The translations under genes and the position numbers were made by a program. From Pseudomonadota bacterium (GTDB lineage Bacteria; Pseudomonadota; Gammaproteobacteria; Xanthomonadales; Marinicellaceae), in assembly GCA_008501575.1 (NCBI GenBank), contig QQUO01000237.1, positions 833-9,218 of the forward strand: a stretch of 8,386 bases of DNA, in the 5' to 3' direction. The notes below the pieces were generated by a model, which made no database searches, was not told the DNA's origin, and worked only from the letters and a program-made list of their open reading frames with translations. The first letter of the stretch is position 1; every line of letters starts with the position of its first letter. Shown here one piece after another: positions 1 through 5,736 of the stretch.

Positions 1-854
1 GACAATTCTCCCTGCAAGAAGTCTCGAAATGACAGGCCTGCGGCGTCAATATAACTGTCATTGCGTAAAACGAAATACATCGGAACATCCAACATATAAT
101 CCACATAGCGTTCAAAGCCCATATTGTGTTCAAACACGAAGGGCAAAATACCGCAGCGATCAGGATCGGTGTCGGTCCATATGTGCGAACGATAACTGAG
201 AAAACCGTTGGGTTTACCTTCAGTAAAGGGAGAATCTGCAAACAAGGCAGTGGCCACGGGTTGTAAGGCCAAACTAACCCGAAATTTTTTCACCATATCG
301 GCTTCTGAAGAGAAGTCCAGATTGGCCTGGATGGTGCAGGTGCGTTTCATCATATCCAGTCCCAAATTACCCACCTTCGGCATATAGGCACTCATGATGT
401 TATAGCGATCCTTGGGCATAAATGTAATGTCTTCACGGCTGGCTGTGGGTTGAAAGCCCATACCTATAAAAGCTGTGCCCAAAGGTTCGGCCACACTTTT
501 AAGTTCTTTTAAATGCAGGTTGGTTTCGGCACAGGTTTGGTGAACATTTGCCAAGGGTGCGCCGGATAATTCCAGTTGCCCGCCGGGTTCTAAAGTGATG
601 GAACAACCATTGCGTTGCAAAGCAATCAGGTAACCACCTTCGTACACCGGCTGCCATTGGTGGTGTTCAGCCAGCTGCTGTAAAATGTCACGAATTCCGC
701 CAGGTTCATCGTAGTGCAGCGGTTTGAGGTTATGGCGATGAAATCCAAACTTTTCATGTTCGGTGCCCACTCTCCAATCAGATTTGGGTTTACAGCCGGC
801 GGCTAAATAATCAATGAGTTGATTTTTAGATTCAATGGGCGCATTGTTCGACAT
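1..854 (-). CDS. gshA: Glutamate-cysteine ligase, plant/proteobacterial type (3' end cut by the window edge)
   Basis: This is the first enzyme of glutathione synthesis; it joins L-glutamate and L-cysteine with ATP to give gamma-glutamylcysteine in the cytoplasm. Reading from ATG at 854, 284 codons are open to the left edge, so roughly the last third is missing compared with the family's usual length of about 450 residues. Family blocks visible in order are GTEHEKFGF (residues 30-38), LEPGGQLELSGAP (88-100), MPKDRYNIMSAYMPKVG (146-162), RTCTIQANLDFSSEADM (171-187), ADSPFTEGKPNG (206-217), RSHIWTDTDPDR (222-233) and VDYMLDVPMYF (251-261). These are typical of the plant-like GCS2 class and unlike the E. 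coli GshA class. The plant-like class is known from plants, Alphaproteobacteria and xanthomonads. The start is chosen because MSNNAPIESKNQLIDYL leads directly into the conserved N-terminus; the ribosome site is weak (AGAAAT). It is divergent from the peptide-binding protein gene. Confidence 0.93.
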   Translation of the reverse strand, partial: MSNNAPIESKNQLIDYLAAGCKPKSDWRVGTEHEKFGFHRHNLKPLHYDEPGGIRDILQQLAEHHQWQPVYEGGYLIALQRNGCSITLEPGGQLELSGAPLANVHQTCAETNLHLKELKSVAEPLGTAFIGMGFQPTASREDITFMPKDRYNIMSAYMPKVGNLGLDMMKRTCTIQANLDFSSEADMVKKFRVSLALQPVATALFADSPFTEGKPNGFLSYRSHIWTDTDPDRCGILPFVFEHNMGFERYVDYMLDVPMYFVLRNDSYIDAAGLSFRDFLQGEL

Positions 855-875
855 ATATTTCTACGCTGATTTGTT

Positions 876-881
876 TATAAT
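876..881 (+). promoter_or_regulatory. Perfect TATAAT in the gshA/binding-protein spacer, possible -10 of the plus-strand gene
   Basis: TATAAT at 876-881 is an exact -10 hexamer on the plus strand, but no good -35 lies 16-18 bp upstream (those bases are ATATAT-like). It overlaps the candidate gshA -10 on the other strand, so the two promoters could compete. A weaker alternative is TATATT at 854-859 with TTCAAT at 831-836 (17-bp spacer), which would start transcription early enough to include the AAGGAG at 884-889. Confidence 0.3.
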
Positions 882-908
882 AAAAGGAGACAGATGGTCC
901 GGTCTCAA
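880..908 (-). promoter_or_regulatory. Candidate sigma70 promoter for gshA
   Basis: On the minus strand TTGAGA (903-908, 5 of 6 to the -35 consensus) is followed after 17 bp by TTTTAT (880-885, 4 of 6 to the -10 consensus), about 25 bp upstream of the gshA ATG. Spacing and position fit a sigma70-type promoter. The -10 is imperfect and the call rests on motif inspection alone. Confidence 0.35.
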
Positions 909-920
909 GAGAGTAAATGA
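894..920 (+). other. Possible 8-codon leader mini-ORF with a strong ribosome binding site
   Basis: AAGGAG at 884-889 lies four bases before ATG at 894, which opens an 8-codon frame (MVRSQESK) ending in TGA at 918-920. That stop overlaps, as ATGA, the start of a second 21-codon frame (917-982) which runs over the ATG of the binding-protein gene at 963. This is the only strong Shine-Dalgarno match in the leader, while the ATG at 963 has none. The mini-ORF could therefore load ribosomes by coupling. It could equally be chance in a short AT-rich spacer. Confidence 0.2.
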
Positions 921-962
921 TACCAAACCCAAGTCCTAAAACCACTTCATTTATCGACTATT

Positions 963-2447
963 ATGCACCCATTATTGATTAAGCGCAGTTTATTGTCAGG
1001 TTTATTATTAATAACCATGTTGTCATACAGCTGTATCGCAAAACAGACACTCAATCGGGGTAATGGTGCGGAGCCGGATTCTTTGCATCCACATGTGGCA
1101 CAAGGTCTGAACAGTCACAATATATTGAATGATGTTTATGAAGGCTTGTTTACCTATTCACCATCAGGCCATGCCGTGCCGGGTGTCGCCCAACAGCACC
1201 AAATCAGTGATGATGGTTTAACCTGGGATATAACACTAAAAGACGATGCCCGCTGGAGTGACGGCGAACAGGTTGTTGCCAAGGACTTTATGCAAGCGTG
1301 GCAACATGCCGTGGCAGCGACCAGCGCAGCACCTTATGCCTTTTTACTGACTAATATGCGTCAGCAAGGTCGATTAATGGTCAGCAGCAACAATCCCAAA
1401 CATCTGCGTATCATATTAAAGCAAGCCGATCCGGCTTTGGCAGATAAGCTGGTGTTGCCGGTGTTTGCCCCTTTGCCAAGCCATGTGGTGGATAAAAAAT
1501 TATACAACGGTGCTTATGTCATCGCTGAACATCGACCGCATGAATGGCTACTGTTGCAAAAAAATCCCCATTATCATGATGCCCAGACGGTCCAAATTCA
1601 AACCATAAAGTACCTGGTAACTGAAAATCAAAACAGTGAGCTGCTCAAATATCGAGCCGGGGAATTGGATATTACAGAGACCATCCCTGACAGCCAAATG
1701 GATTGGTTGCGGCAGAATTTCCCCACAGCTTTACGCATAGCTCCCTATAATGGCAGTTTCTTTTTAGGCTTAAATTTAAGCGATAAACAGCTGCAAGACA
1801 GCAACCTGAGAAAGGCACTGAATGCAGCCATTGATCGCGATATATTGGTGAATAAAGTGCTTAAATCCGGGCAAAAACCGGCCGCCGGCTTAATCCCCAT
1901 GCAGTCCAATGAGTACAATGCGTTTGACTTAGAAAAGGCCCGCCAATATTTAGCTCAAAGTCACTTTAATCCGGACAGTGACCGTTTGCAGTTATTGTAC
2001 AATAACAGCAATAACCAAAAGAAAACCGCCCTCGCCGTGGCCGCCATGTGGCGACAGTTTTTAGGCATAAAAGTACAATTAAGAAATCAGGAATGGAAGG
2101 TCTTTATCAAAACCCGGCAGGGTCCGAATAAGCAAGTATTTAGGGCCGGCTGGATTGCCGATTATAATGACCCACTCAATTACCTGCAGTTATTTCAATC
2201 ACAATCGCGATTTAATTATTATGGTTTTAATCAGCCCAAATATGACCAAATCATTGACCAGCTTGCCGGTACCATGGATGGCCATCAGCGGCAACAATTG
2301 ATTAAGCAAGCAGAGGACCTGTTAAAAACCGAGCGTCCCTTTATCCCCTTGTATTTTTATGTGTCGCGCCATTTGGTTAACCCGGCGCTAAAGGGTTATA
2401 GCGATAATCTGGCAGACAAGCACTTGAGTCGATATTTGTATTTTTAG
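963..2447 (+). CDS. OppA/MppA-type periplasmic oligopeptide-binding protein (orphan ABC substrate-binding protein)
   Basis: Family 5 extracellular solute-binding protein, expected to capture peptides in the periplasm for an ABC importer. Residues 1-26 look like a signal sequence: a charged start (IKR), then a hydrophobic core (LLSGLLLITML). Cleavage after CIA is plausible; SYSC at 21-24 is a poor lipobox, so a lipoprotein is less likely. Family blocks: GAEPDSLHPH (35-44), DVYEGLFTY (57-65), DARWSDGEQVVAKDF (95-109), LRKALNAAIDRD (282-293), RNQEWKVFIKTRQG (374-387) and RAGWIADYNDP (394-404). The Asp in ADYNDP matches the position that binds the peptide amino terminus in OppA. At 494 residues it is shorter than E. 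coli OppA (about 540); the stretch around 305-320 looks condensed. No permease or ATPase gene lies nearby, so it must work with a transporter encoded elsewhere or as a sensor. Specificity cannot be read from sequence; murein or glutathione peptides are possible alternatives. Confidence 0.88.
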   Translation: MHPLLIKRSLLSGLLLITMLSYSCIAKQTLNRGNGAEPDSLHPHVAQGLNSHNILNDVYEGLFTYSPSGHAVPGVAQQHQISDDGLTWDITLKDDARWSDGEQVVAKDFMQAWQHAVAATSAAPYAFLLTNMRQQGRLMVSSNNPKHLRIILKQADPALADKLVLPVFAPLPSHVVDKKLYNGAYVIAEHRPHEWLLLQKNPHYHDAQTVQIQTIKYLVTENQNSELLKYRAGELDITETIPDSQMDWLRQNFPTALRIAPYNGSFFLGLNLSDKQLQDSNLRKALNAAIDRDILVNKVLKSGQKPAAGLIPMQSNEYNAFDLEKARQYLAQSHFNPDSDRLQLLYNNSNNQKKTALAVAAMWRQFLGIKVQLRNQEWKVFIKTRQGPNKQVFRAGWIADYNDPLNYLQLFQSQSRFNYYGFNQPKYDQIIDQLAGTMDGHQRQQLIKQAEDLLKTERPFIPLYFYVSRHLVNPALKGYSDNLADKHLSRYLYF

Positions 2448-2466
2448 GCGGTGCTTCAGCGCCGTT
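2447..2466. other. Hairpin across the convergent stop codons
   Basis: GGCGGTGC, loop TTCA, GCGCCGTT can pair over six to eight base pairs with G-T wobbles. It spans both stop codons, TAG of the binding-protein gene (2445-2447) and TGA of rsmJ (2456-2458). No T-run follows on either strand, so it is not a classical intrinsic terminator, but it is the only structure in the 8-bp gap and may slow or protect the converging transcripts. Confidence 0.3.
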
Positions 2467-3142
2467 GATAGACATCAAAACGGCAGGTTTTACCGTTTAT
2501 TTGAAAGGTGGGTTTTTGGGTCGTAATGGGGCTGGATTTTTGTGGCCGTTTTATGACAATACGCTGGCAGTCGGCTTGCCAGGCGGCACTAAATAATTGA
2601 ATGCTGTCATCCACTTCTTGCTGATGTAACTGTTGTAAAATATGCATGCCTTTTTTGACCCGTGCTGACTTTGTGGTGCTTGGGAACATTGGATCTAAAT
2701 AAATCACATCATAATAATCGTTGTTAAACGCAGATTTGGCATCACCCAACTGTAAATTAAAAGCACTGATATCTGCAGGCAAACGGCGTAAAGCATCGGC
2801 CAATAAGGCCGCCAGAACCGGATGACGTTCATAGGCAGTGACTGTAAAACCGGCCTGTTGCAGTAACATGGCATCCCGGCCTAAACCACAGGTGGCATCC
2901 AATAAGCGGATATTTTCTTGTTTTTTTATGCGACAGGCTTTGACCACCTGTTCATGGTTGACTCGTTGTAATCGATAGGCCAATTGCGGTTCGTTAAAAT
3001 CAATGAACAACGGTGCTTCGATATTATCTTGATGATTTAAGGACAAAACCCCATCTTGGAAAGACAGGGCTAAGTTTTTATCGAGTTGTTGCAACAAGGA
3101 TACTGCATCAAAACCCAGCAGTGCCAAATGTTGCGTTAACAT
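2456..3142 (-). CDS. rsmJ: 16S rRNA (guanine-1516-N2)-methyltransferase RsmJ
   Basis: RsmJ (formerly YhiQ) transfers a methyl group from S-adenosylmethionine to N2 of G1516 in the small-subunit rRNA. The 228-residue protein shows PLFIDFNEPQLAYR (44-57), the SAM-binding motif I LLDATCGLGRDA (80-91), the acidic motif II end YERHPV (104-109), the catalytic DPMF motif as YLDPMFPSTTKSARVKK (148-164), and a late IVIKRPQ block (195-201). These match the order in E. coli RsmJ (about 250 residues), so it is near full length with a somewhat shorter N-terminus. Its ATG at 3140-3142 shares one base with the TAA of gltA (TAATG), and no Shine-Dalgarno precedes it. Translation therefore probably depends on ribosomes finishing gltA, and the two form one operon. 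It converges on the peptide-binding protein gene with an 8-bp gap. Confidence 0.92.
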   Translation of the reverse strand: MLTQHLALLGFDAVSLLQQLDKNLALSFQDGVLSLNHQDNIEAPLFIDFNEPQLAYRLQRVNHEQVVKACRIKKQENIRLLDATCGLGRDAMLLQQAGFTVTAYERHPVLAALLADALRRLPADISAFNLQLGDAKSAFNNDYYDVIYLDPMFPSTTKSARVKKGMHILQQLHQQEVDDSIQLFSAAWQADCQRIVIKRPQKSSPITTQKPTFQINGKTCRFDVYQRR

Positions 3143-4434
3143 TAGCTGCGTTTGTGTCTGGCCACGTAATCGCGTTTTTCGGCACCCCGATAGACTTGTC
3201 TTGGCCGACCAATGCGGGTATCAGCCGTTTCGTGCAGTTCTAACCACTGGGCTGCCCAACCGACGGTTCGAGCCAGGGCAAACATAACGGTGAACATTTG
3301 TACCGGAATGTTTAAGGCCTTATAAATAATACCCGAATAAAAATCCACATTCGGATACAGTTTACGTTCCACAAAATATTCATCTTTAAGGGCAATTTCT
3401 TCGAGTTTCATGGCCAACTCCAAACTCGGATCATGAATGCCCAAAGCATCCAATACTTCATGGGTGGCTTTACGAATTATGGTGGCACGTGGATCAAAGT
3501 TTTTATACACCCGATGGCCAAAACCCATCAGCCGGAATGAATCGTCACGGTCCTTGGCTTTGGCGATGTATTTATCAATTTGGCTGACATCACCGATTTC
3601 ATCGAGCATATTGAGTACTGCTTCATTGGCGCCACCATGGGCAGGGCCCCATAATGAAGCAATGCCGCCGGCGATACTGGCATAGGGGTTGGCACCGGTG
3701 GAACCGACTAAACGAACCGTTGAAGTACTGGCATTTTGTTCGTGATCGGCATGTAAAATAAACAACAAATCCAGGGCTTTGGCGGCCACCGGGTTAACCT
3801 CATAGGGTTCAGCCGGAACGCCATACATCATGTGCAATAAACGCTCAGTAAAGTTTAAACTGTTATTCGGATACATGATGGGTTGACCGATGTAGTTTTT
3901 GTAAACAGCCGCGGCCACGGTGGGCATTTTAGCGATGAGTCGAATCGCCGCCAGATTTCGGTCTTCAGGTTTATTGACGTCGGTGTCATTGTGGTAAAAA
4001 GCTGCAAATGAACCCACCACACTCATCATCATGGCCATCGGATGGGCATCATACTGAAAGCCTTTCATAAATGAGCGAATCTTTTCATGCACCATGGTGT
4101 GGCGGGTAATCAGCGATGTGAAATCATCATATTCTTTGGCTGTCGGCAGTTCGCCATTCAGCAATAAATAAGACACTTCCATAAAATTACTGTTCTCAGC
4201 CAGTTGCTCAATGGGGTAACCACGATACAATAAAACACCTTCATTACCATCAATATAAGTGATGTCACTGGTACAAGCGGCGGTCGCGGCAAAACCGGAA
4301 TCGTAGGTAAAATAGCCGGTTTGCTGGTGCAATGTTTTAATATCAAAGGTGGGCGGACCTAAGACTGAACGTTTAATCGGCAACTCAGCGGTTTTTCCTT
4401 CCGGGGTGGTGATTTTTACGACATCGTCACTCAT
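3142..4434 (-). CDS. gltA: Citrate synthase (type II, hexameric class)
   Basis: Condenses acetyl-CoA with oxaloacetate to citrate, the entry step of the TCA cycle, in the cytoplasm. The 430-residue product matches E. coli GltA (427) with a steady +2 numbering offset. Catalytic residues are present: His266 in WGPAHGGANEA, His307 in GFGHRVYKNFDPRA and Asp364 in PNVDFYSGI. Residues equivalent to the E. coli NADH allosteric pocket are mostly kept (R111, H112, Y147, R165, K169, N191), but the reactive Cys206 is Ala208 and Arg217 is Lys219. The start at 4434 (MSDDVVKIT) is preferred over an in-frame ATG at 4515: GGAG lies nine bases upstream of 4434, family proteins begin here, and promoter-like boxes fall inside the longer reading frame. 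It is first in an operon with rsmJ (1-base overlap). It has its own promoter region between 4435 and 4565, insulated from rpmE2 by a terminator. Confidence 0.97.
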   Translation of the reverse strand: MSDDVVKITTPEGKTAELPIKRSVLGPPTFDIKTLHQQTGYFTYDSGFAATAACTSDITYIDGNEGVLLYRGYPIEQLAENSNFMEVSYLLLNGELPTAKEYDDFTSLITRHTMVHEKIRSFMKGFQYDAHPMAMMMSVVGSFAAFYHNDTDVNKPEDRNLAAIRLIAKMPTVAAAVYKNYIGQPIMYPNNSLNFTERLLHMMYGVPAEPYEVNPVAAKALDLLFILHADHEQNASTSTVRLVGSTGANPYASIAGGIASLWGPAHGGANEAVLNMLDEIGDVSQIDKYIAKAKDRDDSFRLMGFGHRVYKNFDPRATIIRKATHEVLDALGIHDPSLELAMKLEEIALKDEYFVERKLYPNVDFYSGIIYKALNIPVQMFTVMFALARTVGWAAQWLELHETADTRIGRPRQVYRGAEKRDYVARHKRS

Positions 4435-4483
4435 GAAATTATTCTCCGAATTTAGATCGTGTGTGGGTTTCAAACAAGCGTTT

Positions 4484-4512
4484 ATTTTAGCATCATATTG
4501 AAACTGAATAAA
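4484..4512 (-). promoter_or_regulatory. Candidate gltA promoter (alternative -10 boxes)
   Basis: On the minus strand TTTATT (4507-4512) and TAAAAT (4484-4489, 5 of 6) are 17 bp apart. A second -10 candidate, TATGAT (4492-4497, 5 of 6), lies eight bases upstream and has no good -35, as expected of an activator-dependent promoter. With TATGAT, the FNR-like box at 4522-4535 would be centred near -43.5; with TAAAAT, near -51.5. Both lie 50-60 bp ahead of the gltA start codon. Confidence 0.4.
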
Positions 4513-4521
4513 CAAAACTCA

Positions 4522-4535
4522 TTGATTGCTATCAA
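4522..4535. promoter_or_regulatory. FNR/Anr-type operator upstream of gltA
   Basis: TTGAT-TGCT-ATCAA is an exact match to the FNR/Anr/CRP-family half sites TTGAT-N4-ATCAA; with its flanking bases the dyad extends to 16 bp (4521-4536). It lies between the rpmE2 terminator and the gltA promoter boxes, so gltA-rsmJ is the only sensible target. FNR-type proteins carry an oxygen-labile iron-sulfur cluster and switch genes on oxygen loss. The position is close to, but not exactly, the -41.5 of class II activation, so the direction of control is not certain. Confidence 0.5.
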
Positions 4536-4565
4536 TATTTCTGCGGTTGCCAGGTACTTAGCCAT

Positions 4566-4593
4566 AAAAAAACCCGACCTAAATCGGGTTTTT
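4566..4593 (-). terminator. Intrinsic terminator of rpmE2 (structurally bidirectional)
   Basis: AACCCGA (4571-4577) and TCGGGTT (4584-4590) form a perfect 7-bp stem, extendable by A-T pairs to 10 bp, with the six-base loop CCTAAA. On the minus strand it is followed by seven Ts (complement of 4566-4572), and it begins 21 bases after the rpmE2 stop. The plus strand also ends in a T-run (4589-4593), but no plus-strand gene ends here. It separates rpmE2 transcription from gltA. Confidence 0.85.
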
Positions 4594-4614
4594 AAAATCA
4601 TTGGCGATAAGCCT

Positions 4615-4860
4615 TTATTTTCTTTGGTAACGTCGTTTGAATCGATCCACACGTCCGCCGGAATCAGCCACTTTGTGCTTACCGGTGTAAAAAGGATGTG
4701 ATTTGGATGAAATCTCGATTTTTACCAAAGGATATTCGTTACCGTCTTCCCACTTAATGGTTTCCTTACTGTTCAGGCAGGAGCGTGTTAAAAACGCAAA
4801 GTCAGCGCCTGTGTCTTGAAATACCACTTCACGGTATTCTGGGTGAATGTCTTTTCTCAT
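4615..4860 (-). CDS. rpmE2: Ribosomal protein bL31, type B (zinc-independent form)
   Basis: A component of the 50S subunit, contributing to the bridge between the subunits. The 81-residue product begins MRKDIHPEYREVVFQDTGAD and carries the type B signature blocks EDGNEYPLVKIEISSKSHPF (38-57) and YTGKH, ending in the basic tail GGRVDRFKRRYQRK. It has a single cysteine (residue 29) and no CxxC zinc ribbon, as expected for the C-minus form, which in many bacteria replaces zinc-binding L31 when zinc is scarce. ATG at 4860 is chosen over an upstream in-frame ATG at 4911 because every family member starts MRKDIHP-like, a GTGGA ribosome site sits seven bases upstream, and the promoter's -10 region lies inside the longer frame. 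It has its own promoter and terminator, so it is monocistronic. I see no Zur-like palindrome upstream, so it may be expressed constitutively. Confidence 0.96.
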   Translation of the reverse strand: MRKDIHPEYREVVFQDTGADFAFLTRSCLNSKETIKWEDGNEYPLVKIEISSKSHPFYTGKHKVADSGGRVDRFKRRYQRK

Positions 4861-4897
4861 AATCGTGTCCACTGTTCTGTACAAAACAAGACCGCGT

Positions 4898-4926
4898 ATT
4901 CTAAAGAACAAAGCCCATAAAGTAAA
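4898..4926 (-). promoter_or_regulatory. sigma70-type promoter of rpmE2
   Basis: On the minus strand TTTACT (4921-4926, 4 of 6) and TAGAAT (4898-4903, 5 of 6) are separated by exactly 17 bp, about 37 bp before the rpmE2 ATG. Between the -10 and the expected start is the GC-rich stretch ACGCGG. Such a discriminator is typical of stringently controlled ribosomal promoters in other Gammaproteobacteria. Confidence 0.65.
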
Positions 4927-5000
4927 GTCGCAAAGTGTTTTTTGCTGTTGATTCCAGGTATAAATTGGGGTCTGATGAGTGAAATTAGCGCTGTATCACA

Positions 5001-5028
5001 TTTATTTAACCATTATTGGCGCTACAAT
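5001..5028 (+). promoter_or_regulatory. Candidate promoter of the lipoprotein gene
   Basis: TACAAT (5023-5028, 5 of 6) is a good -10, with a poor -35 TTTATT (5001-5006) 16 bp upstream. The expected transcript start near 5035 leaves a leader of about 17 bases with no Shine-Dalgarno, rich in A. The motif TAGCGC/GCGCTA flanks and overlaps this promoter (4986-4991 and 5019-5024). Confidence 0.45.
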
Positions 5029-5051
5029 GACGTTTTTTACGATAATAAAAC

Positions 5052-5717
5052 ATGCGTCATTTTATTTTACTGATTGTGATAATCGCACTGAGCGCTTGTG
5101 CCAGTGGTCCAACCAAGCCTGATTATAACCCATTGGTGAATGCCCTCATCAGCCAGGATCGCAGTGCCATTATTGCAGAACGTGGACGTCACCAATTATC
5201 AGTTAAAAACGACAACATCATTAACCTATATTTGCTGATGATTGATAATAAGCCATCTGCCGTGGTTGCCAACTCAAAACTGTTGATTGAAAATTACCAC
5301 CAATACAGCTTTTACCAACAACAAATCCTCAAACCCATTTTATTATGGGCCTATCTGCATCCCATTTATCGCCGTGAAACCGGTAAGGATATACGTATTT
5401 TGCAGCGTGAAGAACTCTTGGTGGCGCCCAGCAACATTGATTTTAGTCGCTGTATCGATAAACAGCCGGTGTGTGCCAACTTAATGCGTGGTCGCCTTAA
5501 AGCCATCTCATCACCACAGGAAATCAACAGCCGTTTGATTGATATGGCCAACAACGATCCATGCATCAATCTCACGGATAAAAACCTGGCCGGTGATTTT
5601 GCCAACCAATGCCTGGCCAACCGTAAAGGTGATTTAAAAATAAACCTCCTCAGTACCCCAAAATTTTTAGCTGATCAATGGCTGGCGGTATTAGAGGACA
5701 GGCAGGCGTTTGAGTGA
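5052..5717 (+). CDS. Small lipoprotein of unknown function
   Basis: I do not recognise the family. The first 15 residues (MRHFILLIVIIALSA) are a lipoprotein signal peptide ending in the lipobox LSAC, with Cys16 as the lipidated residue. Ala at +2 (no Asp) predicts sorting to the outer membrane. The mature protein, about 206 residues, is mostly helical in character, with a hydrophobic, aromatic stretch at 82-106 (YHQYSFYQQQILKPILLWAY and following). It holds four further cysteines (134, 141, 171, 187) that could form two disulfides in the periplasm; the pairs sit in similar short, polar contexts. No catalytic motif is visible. The ATG at 5052 is the only start that gives the signal peptide; it lacks a clear ribosome site. 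It is divergent from rpmE2 and converges on the M28 peptidase with a 19-bp gap that contains no terminator hairpin. Coding reality is well supported by the signal peptide and length; function is open. Confidence 0.85.
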   Translation: MRHFILLIVIIALSACASGPTKPDYNPLVNALISQDRSAIIAERGRHQLSVKNDNIINLYLLMIDNKPSAVVANSKLLIENYHQYSFYQQQILKPILLWAYLHPIYRRETGKDIRILQREELLVAPSNIDFSRCIDKQPVCANLMRGRLKAISSPQEINSRLIDMANNDPCINLTDKNLAGDFANQCLANRKGDLKINLLSTPKFLADQWLAVLEDRQAFE

Positions 5718-5736
5718 GTCTAACACGATAACCTGA

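Noticed and set aside
1023..1034. Lipobox in the peptide-binding protein (SYSC)
   Set aside because: Tyr at -2 and Ser at -3 do not fit the usual L-[AS]-[GA]-C pattern; a Sec signal cut after CIA is at least as likely, so I do not call it a lipoprotein.
3013..3243. Plus-strand reading frame of 76 codons opposite rsmJ and gltA
   Set aside because: It lies antisense across the two well-supported genes, has no ribosome site, and its product resembles nothing; it is a shadow of the minus-strand codons.
4435..4515. In-frame upstream extension of gltA to an ATG at 4515
   Set aside because: The extra 27 residues are unlike any citrate synthase N-terminus, carry no ribosome site, and the frame runs through the likely promoter; the ATG at 4434 has GGAG at the right distance.
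4861..4911. In-frame upstream extension of rpmE2 to an ATG at 4911
   Set aside because: Type B L31 proteins start at the MRKDIHP block, and the -10 box of the rpmE2 promoter lies inside the extension.
4861..5000. Zur operator upstream of rpmE2
   Set aside because: I looked for a GTTATA-N-TATAAC-like palindrome around the promoter and found none.
5718..5736. Terminator between the convergent lipoprotein and peptidase genes
   Set aside because: TAAC occurs twice in the same orientation, giving no hairpin; I see no stem followed by a T-run on either strand.
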